22,537 nucleotides of DNA from Candidatus Liptonbacteria bacterium RIFCSPLOWO2_01_FULL_53_13 (GTDB lineage Bacteria > Patescibacteriota > Minisyncoccia > UBA6257 > 2-01-FULL-56-20). Shown one piece after another: positions 6,322-13,446 of this stretch. The stretch spans positions 1 to 22,537 of the forward strand of contig MHLB01000057.1 of assembly GCA_001818895.1 (NCBI GenBank), read 5' to 3'. Below the pieces are notes generated by a model. That model saw only the letters and a list, made by a program, of their open reading frames with translations. It ran no database searches and was not told the origin of the DNA. The position numbers were made by a program, and so were the translations under genes. Position 1 is the stretch's first letter. Every line of letters starts with the position of its first letter.

Positions 6322-7785
6322 TTATCGCCCCAATTTGCCCGCTCCCAACTCCACTCGCCGGAGCGTTTCCTTCTTTCCCAAGATTTCCGCGATTTCAAGC
6401 GGGTCGGGGGACGCTTTTTGGCCGGAAAGCGACACGCGCAAAGGCCATAGGACGCTCCCCTTTCCGTGTTCGGCGATCAGGGGCTCAAGCGCGGAAAGAA
6501 TTTTTTCGCGGGAAAAATCTTTCGCTTCCACCGAAGAAAGAATTTCCTTGACTGCCTCTAACGCCCCGCGCGTTTTTTCTTTCGCGTCGTCTTTCCACAA
6601 AAGCAAGGCCGCATCATAATCCGGCAAAGCGAAAAAGAACCCGCCGAGGTCAAACACTTCGCCCAGGGTTTTCGCCCGTTCGCGCTCCGCCATCGCCACG
6701 CGCTTCACAAAATGATCGCTCGCGGTGATATTCCGCGCCGTCAAAATCGGCGCGAGGCGTTTCATGAATTCATCTTCAGAAAGGCGCTTGAGGTATTCGC
6801 CGTTGATCCATTGGAGTTTCTCTTCGCTAAAGATTGCACCCGCTTTCTGCACGCGGCGCATGTCAAATTCTTCTATGAACGCCCCAAGTGAGAATATTTC
6901 TTCGTTGCCGCTCGGATGCCATCCCAAAAGCGCGAGAAAATTCACGAGCGCTTCCGGCAGATACCCTTTTTCCTTATAACTCAAGAGTGAGGTTTCCATA
7001 TAACGCTTGGAGAACTTGCTCCGGTCCGCCGCAAGGATGAGTGGCAAGTGGGCAAAATGCGGCGGGGTGAATCCCAGCGCCTGCCCCATGAGTATCTGTT
7101 TCGGCGTGTTTGAAATATGGTCTTCACCGCGGATGACGTGCGTGATCTTCATTTCGTAATCGTCCACGACTGCGGCGAAATTATAGAGCGGCGTTTCCAG
7201 ATTTTTTGCGATGACGAAGTCGCCGAAAAGACCCGCATCAAACGAAACCGTCCCGCGAATCATATCTTTGTGTTCAACATTCGCGCCCGGCGTCTTAAAG
7301 CGGATCACTTGCGGTTCTTTTCCCGCGGGCGGGGAAGTTACGGCACGGCAATGCCCGCCGTATTTCGGCGGAAGCCCCTGCGAGGAAAGCGATTGCTCTT
7401 GAGCGGAAAGTTCATCTTTCGTGCAATAGCAATAATACGCGTGCCCGCTCGCAAGGAGCTGTTCCAGGTATTTTTTATAAATCTCCGTCCGTTCGCTCTG
7501 TCGATACGGCCCGTACTCCCCTTTTGAACCGATATACCCCGCCTCAAGCGTAAGCCCCTCATCCCATGAAAGGCCGAGCCACTCAAGCACCTCCACGATC
7601 TCGCGCTCGTATTCCGGCTTTGACCGCTCTTTGTCGGTATCTTCCGAACGCAACACCACGGTGCCGTTGTGCTTCTTCGCAAAGGCGATATTGAAAAGCA
7701 TCGTCCGCACGCTTCCGATGTGCAGATGCCCCGTCGGGCTCGGCGCAAAACGAACCCTTGGTTTTATTGCCGAATGGGCTTCCAT
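6322..7785 (-). CDS. gltX: glutamate--tRNA ligase
   Basis: A 487-residue class I aminoacyl-tRNA synthetase that charges tRNA(Glu) (and possibly tRNA(Gln) for later amidation). The ATP-site motif is PSPTGHLHIGSVRT (15-28), and the KMSKS equivalent is KFSKR (257-261). A zinc site is visible: Cys119-x-Cys121, Tyr142, Cys146. The CxC-x20-YxxxC spacing is the one I recall for E. coli GluRS. The C-terminal anticodon-binding part is present and the length is normal. The start is set at ATG 7785 (MEAHSAIKPRVRFAPSP). An ATG at 7803 lies inside the predicted -10 promoter element and adds nothing conserved. No Shine-Dalgarno is seen. Confidence 0.95.
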   Translation of the reverse strand: MEAHSAIKPRVRFAPSPTGHLHIGSVRTMLFNIAFAKKHNGTVVLRSEDTDKERSKPEYEREIVEVLEWLGLSWDEGLTLEAGYIGSKGEYGPYRQSERTEIYKKYLEQLLASGHAYYCYCTKDELSAQEQSLSSQGLPPKYGGHCRAVTSPPAGKEPQVIRFKTPGANVEHKDMIRGTVSFDAGLFGDFVIAKNLETPLYNFAAVVDDYEMKITHVIRGEDHISNTPKQILMGQALGFTPPHFAHLPLILAADRSKFSKRYMETSLLSYKEKGYLPEALVNFLALLGWHPSGNEEIFSLGAFIEEFDMRRVQKAGAIFSEEKLQWINGEYLKRLSEDEFMKRLAPILTARNITASDHFVKRVAMAERERAKTLGEVFDLGGFFFALPDYDAALLLWKDDAKEKTRGALEAVKEILSSVEAKDFSREKILSALEPLIAEHGKGSVLWPLRVSLSGQKASPDPLEIAEILGKKETLRRVELGAGKLGR

Positions 7786-7793
7786 AGATACCA

Positions 7794-7822
7794 ATTCTAG
7801 CATAAAACTCGCGAGTTGTCGC
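7794..7822 (-). promoter_or_regulatory. putative promoter of gltX
   Basis: On the - strand, GCGACA (7822-7817), a 17-nt spacer and TGC-TAGAAT (box 7799-7794) form an extended -10 promoter. The ATG at 7785 is 8 nt past the box, so the transcript would start about 2 nt before the start codon. This also argues against the ATG at 7803, which lies within the promoter. Confidence 0.5.
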
Positions 7823-7931
7823 TCGTACGCAGATTAACGCTGATATCCGCCATCCGGCGGACGCAGATTTTCGCGGATGAATTTATCAGCGTTCATCGGC
7901 ACCGCATATCTGCGGGAATCCGCGCTTGACG
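7823..7931. repeat. dyad-rich intergenic repeat between murG and gltX
   Basis: Contains repeated words of the CGCAGATT/ATCAGCG/TCCGCG type, known to me from many bacterial genomes as dispersed intergenic repeats. TCCGCC (7846-7851) pairs with GGCGGA (7856-7861) across ATCC. TTGACGC (7926-7932) pairs with GCGTCAA (7937-7943) across TACT, straddling the murG stop codon. The last hairpin could end the murG transcript, but there is no T-tract. Confidence 0.5.
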
Positions 7932-9065
7932 CTACTGCGTCAAAGAGAATATTTCCTCCGCTACCAACTCCGCCGCGTTCGGCTTGAAAAACGCTTTTGA
8001 GGCGCGCCTCATCGCTTCCGCCCGTTCCGGTTTCGTCATGATCTCGCGCACCTGGCTCATGAATATTTCCGGCAGAAGATTCGGTTCTTCAATCACGATG
8101 CCCGCGCCGCCTTTCGCGAATTCGTACGCGTTGGAGCGCTGATGGTCGCCCGCCGCTTCGGGAAGCGGGATCACGATCGCCGGCTTGCCGAACGCGGCGA
8201 TCTCAAACAAGCTATTACTTCCTCCGCGGGAAATAACGATGTCCGAGGCCGCAAGCGCTTTCCGCATGTCTCCTTCAAAATACGCGACCGCTTGATAGCG
8301 CGATTTTGCCGCCTCCTCTACGGGAACGTCCATAAGCGACGCCCGGGAAAGTTTCTGCACATCCAAAATGTTTTTCTCGCCCGTCTGGTGAAGCACCTGC
8401 GTAAGCGGCAAGAGTTCCTTGAGTACCAGGAGGATGAGATTGTTCACGCGTACCGAGCCCTGCGAACCGCCCCAGACGAGCATAAGCGGGCGTTCCGCGT
8501 CAAAGCCGAGCTCCTGCTTCGCGACGTGCTGCAAGGGCTGATTGGTGACGAATTCCTCGCGGAGGGGGTTGCCGGTCTGCACGCGCTTCGCGGGACTGAA
8601 ATACGGAAGTGCGGTCGCAAAGCTCGTCGCGATCCGCTTCGCGAACCGGGCGGAGACGAGATTGGTGAGTCCGGGCACGGTATCCGACTCGTGTATCACG
8701 ATGGGAATGCGGTAGAACCATCCCGCGAAAATGACCGGCAAGGCGCCCGTGCCCCCTTTGGAGAAAATCGCGTCAGGCATCAGAAAATACAATCTCATGA
8801 GCGCCTGGAAAAATCCGATGAAAAATTTCGGCGCATCAAAGAAACTTTGCAGGGCGGAATGGCGATGGAGTTTCCCCGCAACGATTTCCCGCACGTACAT
8901 TCCCGCATTCGTAAGCGTTTCGCGATATTTTCCCAGCGCGCCGAGATAATGAAATTCTATTTCCACTCCCCTCTTCTCCGCCGATTTTCTGAGCGCCTGC
9001 GCAACCGCAATGAGCGGATAAATATGGCCGCCCGTCCCCCCGCCGGTGAATAGGATGCGAATCAT
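7932..9065 (-). CDS. murG: undecaprenyldiphospho-muramoylpentapeptide beta-N-acetylglucosaminyltransferase
   Basis: A 377-residue GT28 glycosyltransferase that adds GlcNAc to lipid I to make lipid II at the inner face of the membrane. The N-terminal glycine-rich loop is GGGTGGHIYPLIAVAQAL (8-25). The second domain has GGSQGSVRVNN and the UDP-GlcNAc-binding run ISRGGSNSLFEIAAFGKP followed by IPLPEAAGDHQ. Length and motifs are normal. It starts 9 nt after the stop of the TIM-barrel gene. A TATAAT at 9079-9074 overlaps that stop and sits 8 nt before the ATG, so murG probably also has its own leaderless promoter. The C-terminal end lies in a hairpin-forming repeat. Confidence 0.96.
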   Translation of the reverse strand: MIRILFTGGGTGGHIYPLIAVAQALRKSAEKRGVEIEFHYLGALGKYRETLTNAGMYVREIVAGKLHRHSALQSFFDAPKFFIGFFQALMRLYFLMPDAIFSKGGTGALPVIFAGWFYRIPIVIHESDTVPGLTNLVSARFAKRIATSFATALPYFSPAKRVQTGNPLREEFVTNQPLQHVAKQELGFDAERPLMLVWGGSQGSVRVNNLILLVLKELLPLTQVLHQTGEKNILDVQKLSRASLMDVPVEEAAKSRYQAVAYFEGDMRKALAASDIVISRGGSNSLFEIAAFGKPAIVIPLPEAAGDHQRSNAYEFAKGGAGIVIEEPNLLPEIFMSQVREIMTKPERAEAMRRASKAFFKPNAAELVAEEIFSLTQ

Positions 9066-9073
9066 TACAACAA

Positions 9074-9082
9074 ATTATACCA
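9074..9082 (-). promoter_or_regulatory. extended -10 promoter of murG overlapping the upstream stop codon
   Basis: TGG-TATAAT on the - strand (box 9079-9074). The first two bases of the upstream gene's TAA stop (9077-9075) are within the box. The murG ATG (9065) follows 8 nt after it, predicting a start site about 2 nt before the ATG. No convincing -35 box is seen. Confidence 0.5.
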
Positions 9083-9800
9083 CGTTATGCAGAATACTTG
9101 CGATGTATTCAATTTCTTTTACAAGGTCGTCCGGACGTATCCCTCCCGCTTCCACGATCATGGGTCCCTTCGGGTCGCGGATCGCCCGTATGATTTCTTC
9201 CTGCTTTGTCTCAAATAGCGGATCATGAAGCGTCTTGTATCCGCTCAACTGAACCTCAACGATGCGATCTCCCAGTATGTCATAGAACCCGTCCGCAAGC
9301 GCCATGGAAGGATCGTTGGTGTATATATGGTTTACGTCCAAAATAAACCCGATGTCGGGATGTTCGGAGAGAATTTCCTGCAATTCTTCGGGACGCTGAT
9401 ATCGTTCTTTCCGGTTATCCATATTTTCAATTCCCACTTTGAATTGGACTTTTCGAAAGATGTTAAAATCTTCAATCATGTCGGGGTGGAATACCACCAC
9501 GTCCAATTTTCGCATACGGTTGAAATGCTCAATGCGTGCAAAAAGTGCCCTTGTTGCATCATCGCTTTTGTACGTGAATTTCGGAGCATGCATGCTTACG
9601 TGATGAAATCCCGCGAGGTCTTCTTCGGAAATTTCATCAAGCCACCCGGCTCTACCTTCGCGCATATCAAAACTGACCTCAGCGGTCTTGAAGCCCGACT
9701 CACGGAACAGATTGAGTGCAGACTTCGTGTTGTGATGTTTGCGGATCGCCCCAGTGGAAAATCCGATGTTGGGAAATTGTTCTATGGTCTTGTTGTTCAT
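9075..9800 (-). CDS. sugar phosphate isomerase/epimerase-like TIM-barrel protein (AP endonuclease 2 superfamily)
   Basis: A 241-residue protein with the strand-end motifs of the xylose-isomerase-like TIM barrel: HVSMHAPKF, VVVFHPD, VGIENMDNRK, FILDVNHIYTNDPS, VEVQLSGY followed by HDP, and PMIVEAGG. The His, Glu, Asp, His, His and Glu at these strand ends are the usual divalent-metal ligands (HPD, IEN, DVNH, HDP, VEAG), so it is likely an active metal-dependent enzyme. The substrate cannot be told from sequence: family members include sugar isomerases, hydroxypyruvate isomerase and endonuclease IV. It lies between the four-gene zinc-ribbon array and murG, 71 nt after the array's last stop and 9 nt before murG. 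No Shine-Dalgarno is seen; TACATA 8 nt before the ATG is a poor -10 match. Confidence 0.8.
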   Translation of the reverse strand: MNNKTIEQFPNIGFSTGAIRKHHNTKSALNLFRESGFKTAEVSFDMREGRAGWLDEISEEDLAGFHHVSMHAPKFTYKSDDATRALFARIEHFNRMRKLDVVVFHPDMIEDFNIFRKVQFKVGIENMDNRKERYQRPEELQEILSEHPDIGFILDVNHIYTNDPSMALADGFYDILGDRIVEVQLSGYKTLHDPLFETKQEEIIRAIRDPKGPMIVEAGGIRPDDLVKEIEYIASILHNVV

Positions 9801-9819
9801 GCGATTTTTATGTACTTCT

Positions 9820-9868
9820 TATTTTCTTATTCCCTCCAGAGGCGGGCAGGCGTGCGAATAAGAAAATA
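9820..9868. repeat. interrupted palindrome after paralogue 1
   Basis: TATTTTCTTATTC (9820-9832) is the exact reverse complement of GAATAAGAAAATA (9856-9868). These arms are identical to those of the perfect palindrome at 11643-11672, but the central GCGC is replaced by 23 nt (9833-9855) containing CCTCCAGAGGCGGGCAGG. Without that replacement the gap would be about 52 nt, close to the 46-47 nt gaps inside the array. Confidence 0.75.
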
Positions 9869-9871
9869 GTC

Positions 9872-11632
9872 TTACTCCACCTCCGCCCAAAAACATTTGA
9901 GGCAGTAAATGATCTTTTGGTCTTCGGGCGGATAGGCCGTTTCAAAATTGGCCGGGCAGGGGTCCTTGCCGTGCGCATGAAGCGCGAAATTCTTATATAC
10001 GCCATTTGACGAACTTTCGCCGGCGCAATTGCAGATTCTGTGATAGAGGAATGCCTTGCTCCGCACGGCAATCCGTTCATTATGCCGGCAATCGGGACAG
10101 GTTCGTGGAACCGGAATTCTCTCGTTTTTCAAAAATGCGAGTTCCGCGGGAATGATGCGATACGCTTTTTTGCACGTGGCGCATTGGATGATCTCTTTAG
10201 TAATTGTTTCGGGAACATCCTCAATCGCGTCCGGAATTTGGTCGGCGGTCATGGTAACGTTGAATTCCGTCGGATGAGGTTCCTGCCATGAATGTCCCTC
10301 CGCCAGCGCCTGTTCTTTCGTAAGCGGGAAATGCTCCATAACGAGCGCGGTATTGTATGCGAATGCCGAGTGTTCAGCGGGGAAAAATTCACCGTAGGCG
10401 TAGGTCCTGCCGCGCTTGTCGGTGTACGGCATTGCGGACATATGCGCAATAATTTTTTCACGCAACGCTTCGTAAGCCTCTTTTGAGTATTGCTTATTCA
10501 GAATGCAATAACTTTTGTTCCGGAGACCAACGCATCCGAATGAATTTGAGAGGTTTCTGCAGAACATGCTGTATTCAACATTGCGAATCTCGGACCAGCA
10601 CTCAAGAAGGAATTTTGAGGACGCAATTCCCCATCCGGAGGTGGCATTCTCATATGCAAGCACATTTTTATCCCCCCAAATCGTGAGGTCCATGGAATCC
10701 TCCGCTCCAGGCACCTGAAGATACTGTACGTACTTAAGGTCTTTCCCGCCGTTTACCAGATACCCATAATGAACATTCTTGGAATCGCTGATATATTCTC
10801 CCGTGACATCAACGTTGAAAACGCCGTTCAGACAGGCATAGGGAAATTGTTTTGAGAAAGCTATCGCTTCTTCGCGCGCTTTTTGAAGTCCGGACCATGT
10901 ATTCAGCTTCATTTCCTCAATGCGCCGCTTGTATTCTTCCTTGGAATATGGCTGGTTGAATATGTGATAGCTTTTGTTCATAAGATTCACGCAGCCGAAG
11001 CAGTCAGTCAGCCCTTTTGACCCAAAGCAGAACCATACCGACACGTTATCCATTGAGCGGGTGGAAAAATGAGCCCTATGCGAATTTCTTATCCAAAACG
11101 ACCCGTAACAGCGCTCGCACTTGGTGATATGGGAATTGTCAAAACAGTTTTTACTATAATCCACTGCATTGCCATAGGCGCAATCTTCTGCTCCCGTGGT
11201 ATTGCAGATGAGATAGCAATTCTTGCTCCATCCCGTGTTCACCAAATAGTCGCAGTTGACGTCGCCTTCCGTAGAACGCGCCGGACGAGGCACCTTCCTC
11301 GCAAGCTCGTGGATTTGTCCAAAAAACGGTTTTGAGAAATCGTAGTCCGCGCCGTATGATAATGCATCCCAATCATCGGATTCCCATTCGGGATCGTCGT
11401 ATACGGTTACGCCGGATTCCGGAGGGTAAAGCGAAAAAATACGCTTGCCGGATTTCGCGCTGGTGTTCCAGAACGGCTTCCGTTCGTTGCGAAACGCCAG
11501 CCGCCTCTGAAACCGGCATTTCCAGCAGAATGTCGGCGGAGGGACCTTGATTTTTTCATAAAACTGAAAATCCTCCGGTTCTATCGTGAACGGGTTTTCG
11601 CAATTTTGGCAGGTGCGAGCTTCTGTATTCAT
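9872..11632 (-). CDS. tandem zinc-ribbon/Cys-repeat protein, paralogue 1 (second ribbon lost)
   Basis: A 586-residue protein of unknown function. A zf-trcl-like ribbon is at 8-39 (CxxC, QFYEKIKVPPPTFC, CWKC). A stretch at 48-89 aligns without gaps to the second ribbon of the other copies, but Cys58, 61, 79 and 82 are Ser, Ser, Asp and Glu. The central region has two halves of short repeats with NCY/DCxxC steps, ending in CVNLMNKSYHIFNQPYSKEEY (from 214, split here as CVNLMNKSYH and IFNQPYSKEEY) and its copy at 367-388. Then come a GEFFP and FPLTKEQA linker and a second zf-trcl-like ribbon (Cys484, 487, 512, 515). The tail has CNC at 534-536, His552, His554, Cys559 and CLKC at 577-580. There is no signal peptide or membrane helix, so it is probably cytoplasmic. 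It is the last gene of the array and is flanked by copies of the same palindrome. Confidence 0.85.
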   Translation of the reverse strand: MNTEARTCQNCENPFTIEPEDFQFYEKIKVPPPTFCWKCRFQRRLAFRNERKPFWNTSAKSGKRIFSLYPPESGVTVYDDPEWESDDWDALSYGADYDFSKPFFGQIHELARKVPRPARSTEGDVNCDYLVNTGWSKNCYLICNTTGAEDCAYGNAVDYSKNCFDNSHITKCERCYGSFWIRNSHRAHFSTRSMDNVSVWFCFGSKGLTDCFGCVNLMNKSYHIFNQPYSKEEYKRRIEEMKLNTWSGLQKAREEAIAFSKQFPYACLNGVFNVDVTGEYISDSKNVHYGYLVNGGKDLKYVQYLQVPGAEDSMDLTIWGDKNVLAYENATSGWGIASSKFLLECWSEIRNVEYSMFCRNLSNSFGCVGLRNKSYCILNKQYSKEAYEALREKIIAHMSAMPYTDKRGRTYAYGEFFPAEHSAFAYNTALVMEHFPLTKEQALAEGHSWQEPHPTEFNVTMTADQIPDAIEDVPETITKEIIQCATCKKAYRIIPAELAFLKNERIPVPRTCPDCRHNERIAVRSKAFLYHRICNCAGESSSNGVYKNFALHAHGKDPCPANFETAYPPEDQKIIYCLKCFWAEVE

Positions 11633-11642
11633 TTGATGTTCT

Positions 11643-11672
11643 TATTTTCTTATTCGCGCGAATAAGAAAATA
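11643..11672. repeat. 30-bp perfect palindrome between paralogues 2 and 1
   Basis: TATTTTCTTATTCGC (11643-11657) is followed directly by its exact reverse complement (11658-11672), with a G-T pair possible beyond. It occupies most of the 46-nt gap between the stop of paralogue 2 and the start of paralogue 1. It could be a transcript-processing hairpin, a protein-binding site or a recombination site. Confidence 0.85.
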
Positions 11673-11678
11673 GTAATA

Positions 11679-13400
11679 CTAGGCAACTTCGGCATTATAG
11701 CACTGCTCGCAATACACGATTTCCGACCGGTCGGGGGCATAACTGGTCTCAAATTCGTTGGGGCACCGGCCCGTGGGATGATGCGGGTGTTTCGCGGTGT
11801 TCTGGTGTGCGGCGTAGTCGCACATACATTGGCGGTGCCATAATCGGTTCGGTCCGCGGGCGGTAAACCGCCGTTCGTGCCGGCAATCGGGGCACAGTCG
11901 CGGCAATGGAATTTCCAGCCGTTTATAGAACTGCAGTTCGTCGGGGATAACGAGAAAATTCTTTTTACACGCCGTGCACGCAAAAATTTCTTTGAGCGGG
12001 TCCCACTCCCCTACTTCGCGTATTGAATCGGGAACTTTGTCCCACGAAACCGTTTCCTTGCCGTATGTCCCGCGCGGATGGTCTTCCCACCGGTATCCTT
12101 GAGAAATCGCCTCGTCTTTGGTCAACGGAAATTGCTCTTGCGCCGCGCTCTCGTTATAGCCGAAAGTGCTGACGGACGCCGGGAAAAACTCTCCGTATTC
12201 TCCCCGCGCGCGCATGTCCGCAATAATCTTCCCTTTGAGCGTTTCGAATTCGGCCTTATCGTATTGCTTGTTCAGAATACAGTAATTCTTCTTCCGAAGC
12301 CCCACCGAACCGAAACAATGATTTGCGTCAAAGCAGTAGTAGGAATAGTGCATGAACGAACAGGTCCAACAAACGCTTGCTCCTATATAGTTTGAAACGT
12401 CAACGCCGGAGTTTATTGAGTTATACACGTTTTGGGCTCCCCGTCCCGCAGTATCGCAATCCATGCAATTCTTTGCGGACCTCCATATATGCACTCCGTA
12501 TTTATTATCTTCGGCATCATAACAATGGAAGCACGAGCGGCAATTTTTCGCATTCTTGATGTAGTTCCCTGTTGAATTTATTGCATTGACGATTTCAGCA
12601 TATTTCCTCGGCTGACCGCGAAGAAATTCGCTATATTTTTTTCCGAATTCCTGAACGCCGGAAAATGAATCGAATCTCGCCTTTTGGAGAAACGCTTCGT
12701 ATTCCTCTTTTGATACGGGCTTATTAAAAATGTGATATTGCTTGTTCCTAAGATTGACGCATCCGATGCAATGAGAACATCCGCGGCAGTCCAAGAGAAA
12801 ATAACTCTCAAGACAATCATGGCATCCCTTGCTATATAACAATCTATTCGAGCTGTAACAATCATCACTCTCATACGAAAGCTCGGTTTTGCCTGCGAAC
12901 GACGTGTCAATACAGTCGCGGCACTGTTGTACCCAATAACAGTGCGTGCAGTTCTCGTTATTGGATGATTCCACGATCATGTAGCAATTCTTGCTGTCCG
13001 CGGAGATATTGGTATATTCCGAATCCACGCTTCGAAGGTACAACAAGGATACTTTGGGAACCGCCCGCCAAAGCTCTTCAAATTGTTCAAAGAAGGGACG
13101 TGCGGGGTCATATGCGCGCCCGTAGTCTATCGGGTCCCATGCGTCGGAAAACCAGCAATCGTGGCACCACACGGGGTAGGGCTTATTCGGGCTGTACATT
13201 GATACGTGCTCCTTCCCGCATCGGTCGCATTTCCGCTTATAGAACGCCCGCTCATTACGGAACAGTAATCTCCTCTGCGCGCGGCAAAGCGGGCACATCT
13301 TGGGCGGCGGGACGCCAAATTTTTCATATGCGACGAAGTCGTCGGGTTCAATCACAAACGCCTGTTCACACTTCTGACAATTTCGAGTTTCTGAATTCAT
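11679..13400 (-). CDS. tandem zinc-ribbon/Cys-repeat protein, paralogue 2
   Basis: A 573-residue homologue of its three neighbours, unknown function. Ribbon 1 is at Cys8, 11, 36, 39. Ribbon 2 is complete: CDRC at 58-61 and CHDC at 79-82. The central domain is the most cysteine-rich of the four, with steps such as SKNCYMI, CTHCYW, CRDCID, CHDCLES and CRGCSHCIGC. The first half ends in VNLRNKQYHIFNKPVSKEEY and the second in VGLRKKNYCILNKQYDKAEF. The linker (GEFFP, FGYNES, FPLTKDEA) precedes the C-terminal ribbon (CTACKKNF to CPDCRHERR). The tail CMC, HPHHPTGRC, NEFETSYAP and YCEQCYNAEVA ends it. It is the shortest copy; the shorter length comes from the central region. No Shine-Dalgarno is seen; a palindrome lies just upstream at 13410-13435. 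Confidence 0.87.
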   Translation of the reverse strand: MNSETRNCQKCEQAFVIEPDDFVAYEKFGVPPPKMCPLCRAQRRLLFRNERAFYKRKCDRCGKEHVSMYSPNKPYPVWCHDCWFSDAWDPIDYGRAYDPARPFFEQFEELWRAVPKVSLLYLRSVDSEYTNISADSKNCYMIVESSNNENCTHCYWVQQCRDCIDTSFAGKTELSYESDDCYSSNRLLYSKGCHDCLESYFLLDCRGCSHCIGCVNLRNKQYHIFNKPVSKEEYEAFLQKARFDSFSGVQEFGKKYSEFLRGQPRKYAEIVNAINSTGNYIKNAKNCRSCFHCYDAEDNKYGVHIWRSAKNCMDCDTAGRGAQNVYNSINSGVDVSNYIGASVCWTCSFMHYSYYCFDANHCFGSVGLRKKNYCILNKQYDKAEFETLKGKIIADMRARGEYGEFFPASVSTFGYNESAAQEQFPLTKDEAISQGYRWEDHPRGTYGKETVSWDKVPDSIREVGEWDPLKEIFACTACKKNFLVIPDELQFYKRLEIPLPRLCPDCRHERRFTARGPNRLWHRQCMCDYAAHQNTAKHPHHPTGRCPNEFETSYAPDRSEIVYCEQCYNAEVA

Positions 13401-13409
13401 GAAAGAAGT

Positions 13410-13435
13410 GAGTGGTATGATGCATCATGCCACTC
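13410..13435. repeat. 26-bp near-perfect palindrome between paralogues 3 and 2
   Basis: GAGTGGTATGATG (13410-13422) followed by CATCATGCCACTC (13423-13435). One pair is a G-T wobble; the rest are Watson-Crick. Same place and size as the palindrome before paralogue 1 but unrelated in sequence, in a gap of 46 nt. Confidence 0.75.
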
Positions 13436-13446
13436 TGTGGTTGTCC

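Noticed and set aside
7823..7931. Structured RNA gene or riboswitch between murG and gltX
   Set aside because: The dyads match dispersed CGCAGATT-type genomic repeats, and the gltX promoter lies on the far side, so the region is probably not in the gltX leader.
9872..11632. Paralogue 1 as a pseudogene
   Set aside because: The frame is open over 586 codons, and both zf-trcl-like ribbons and the C-terminal Cys/His tail are kept; only ribbon 2 is changed.
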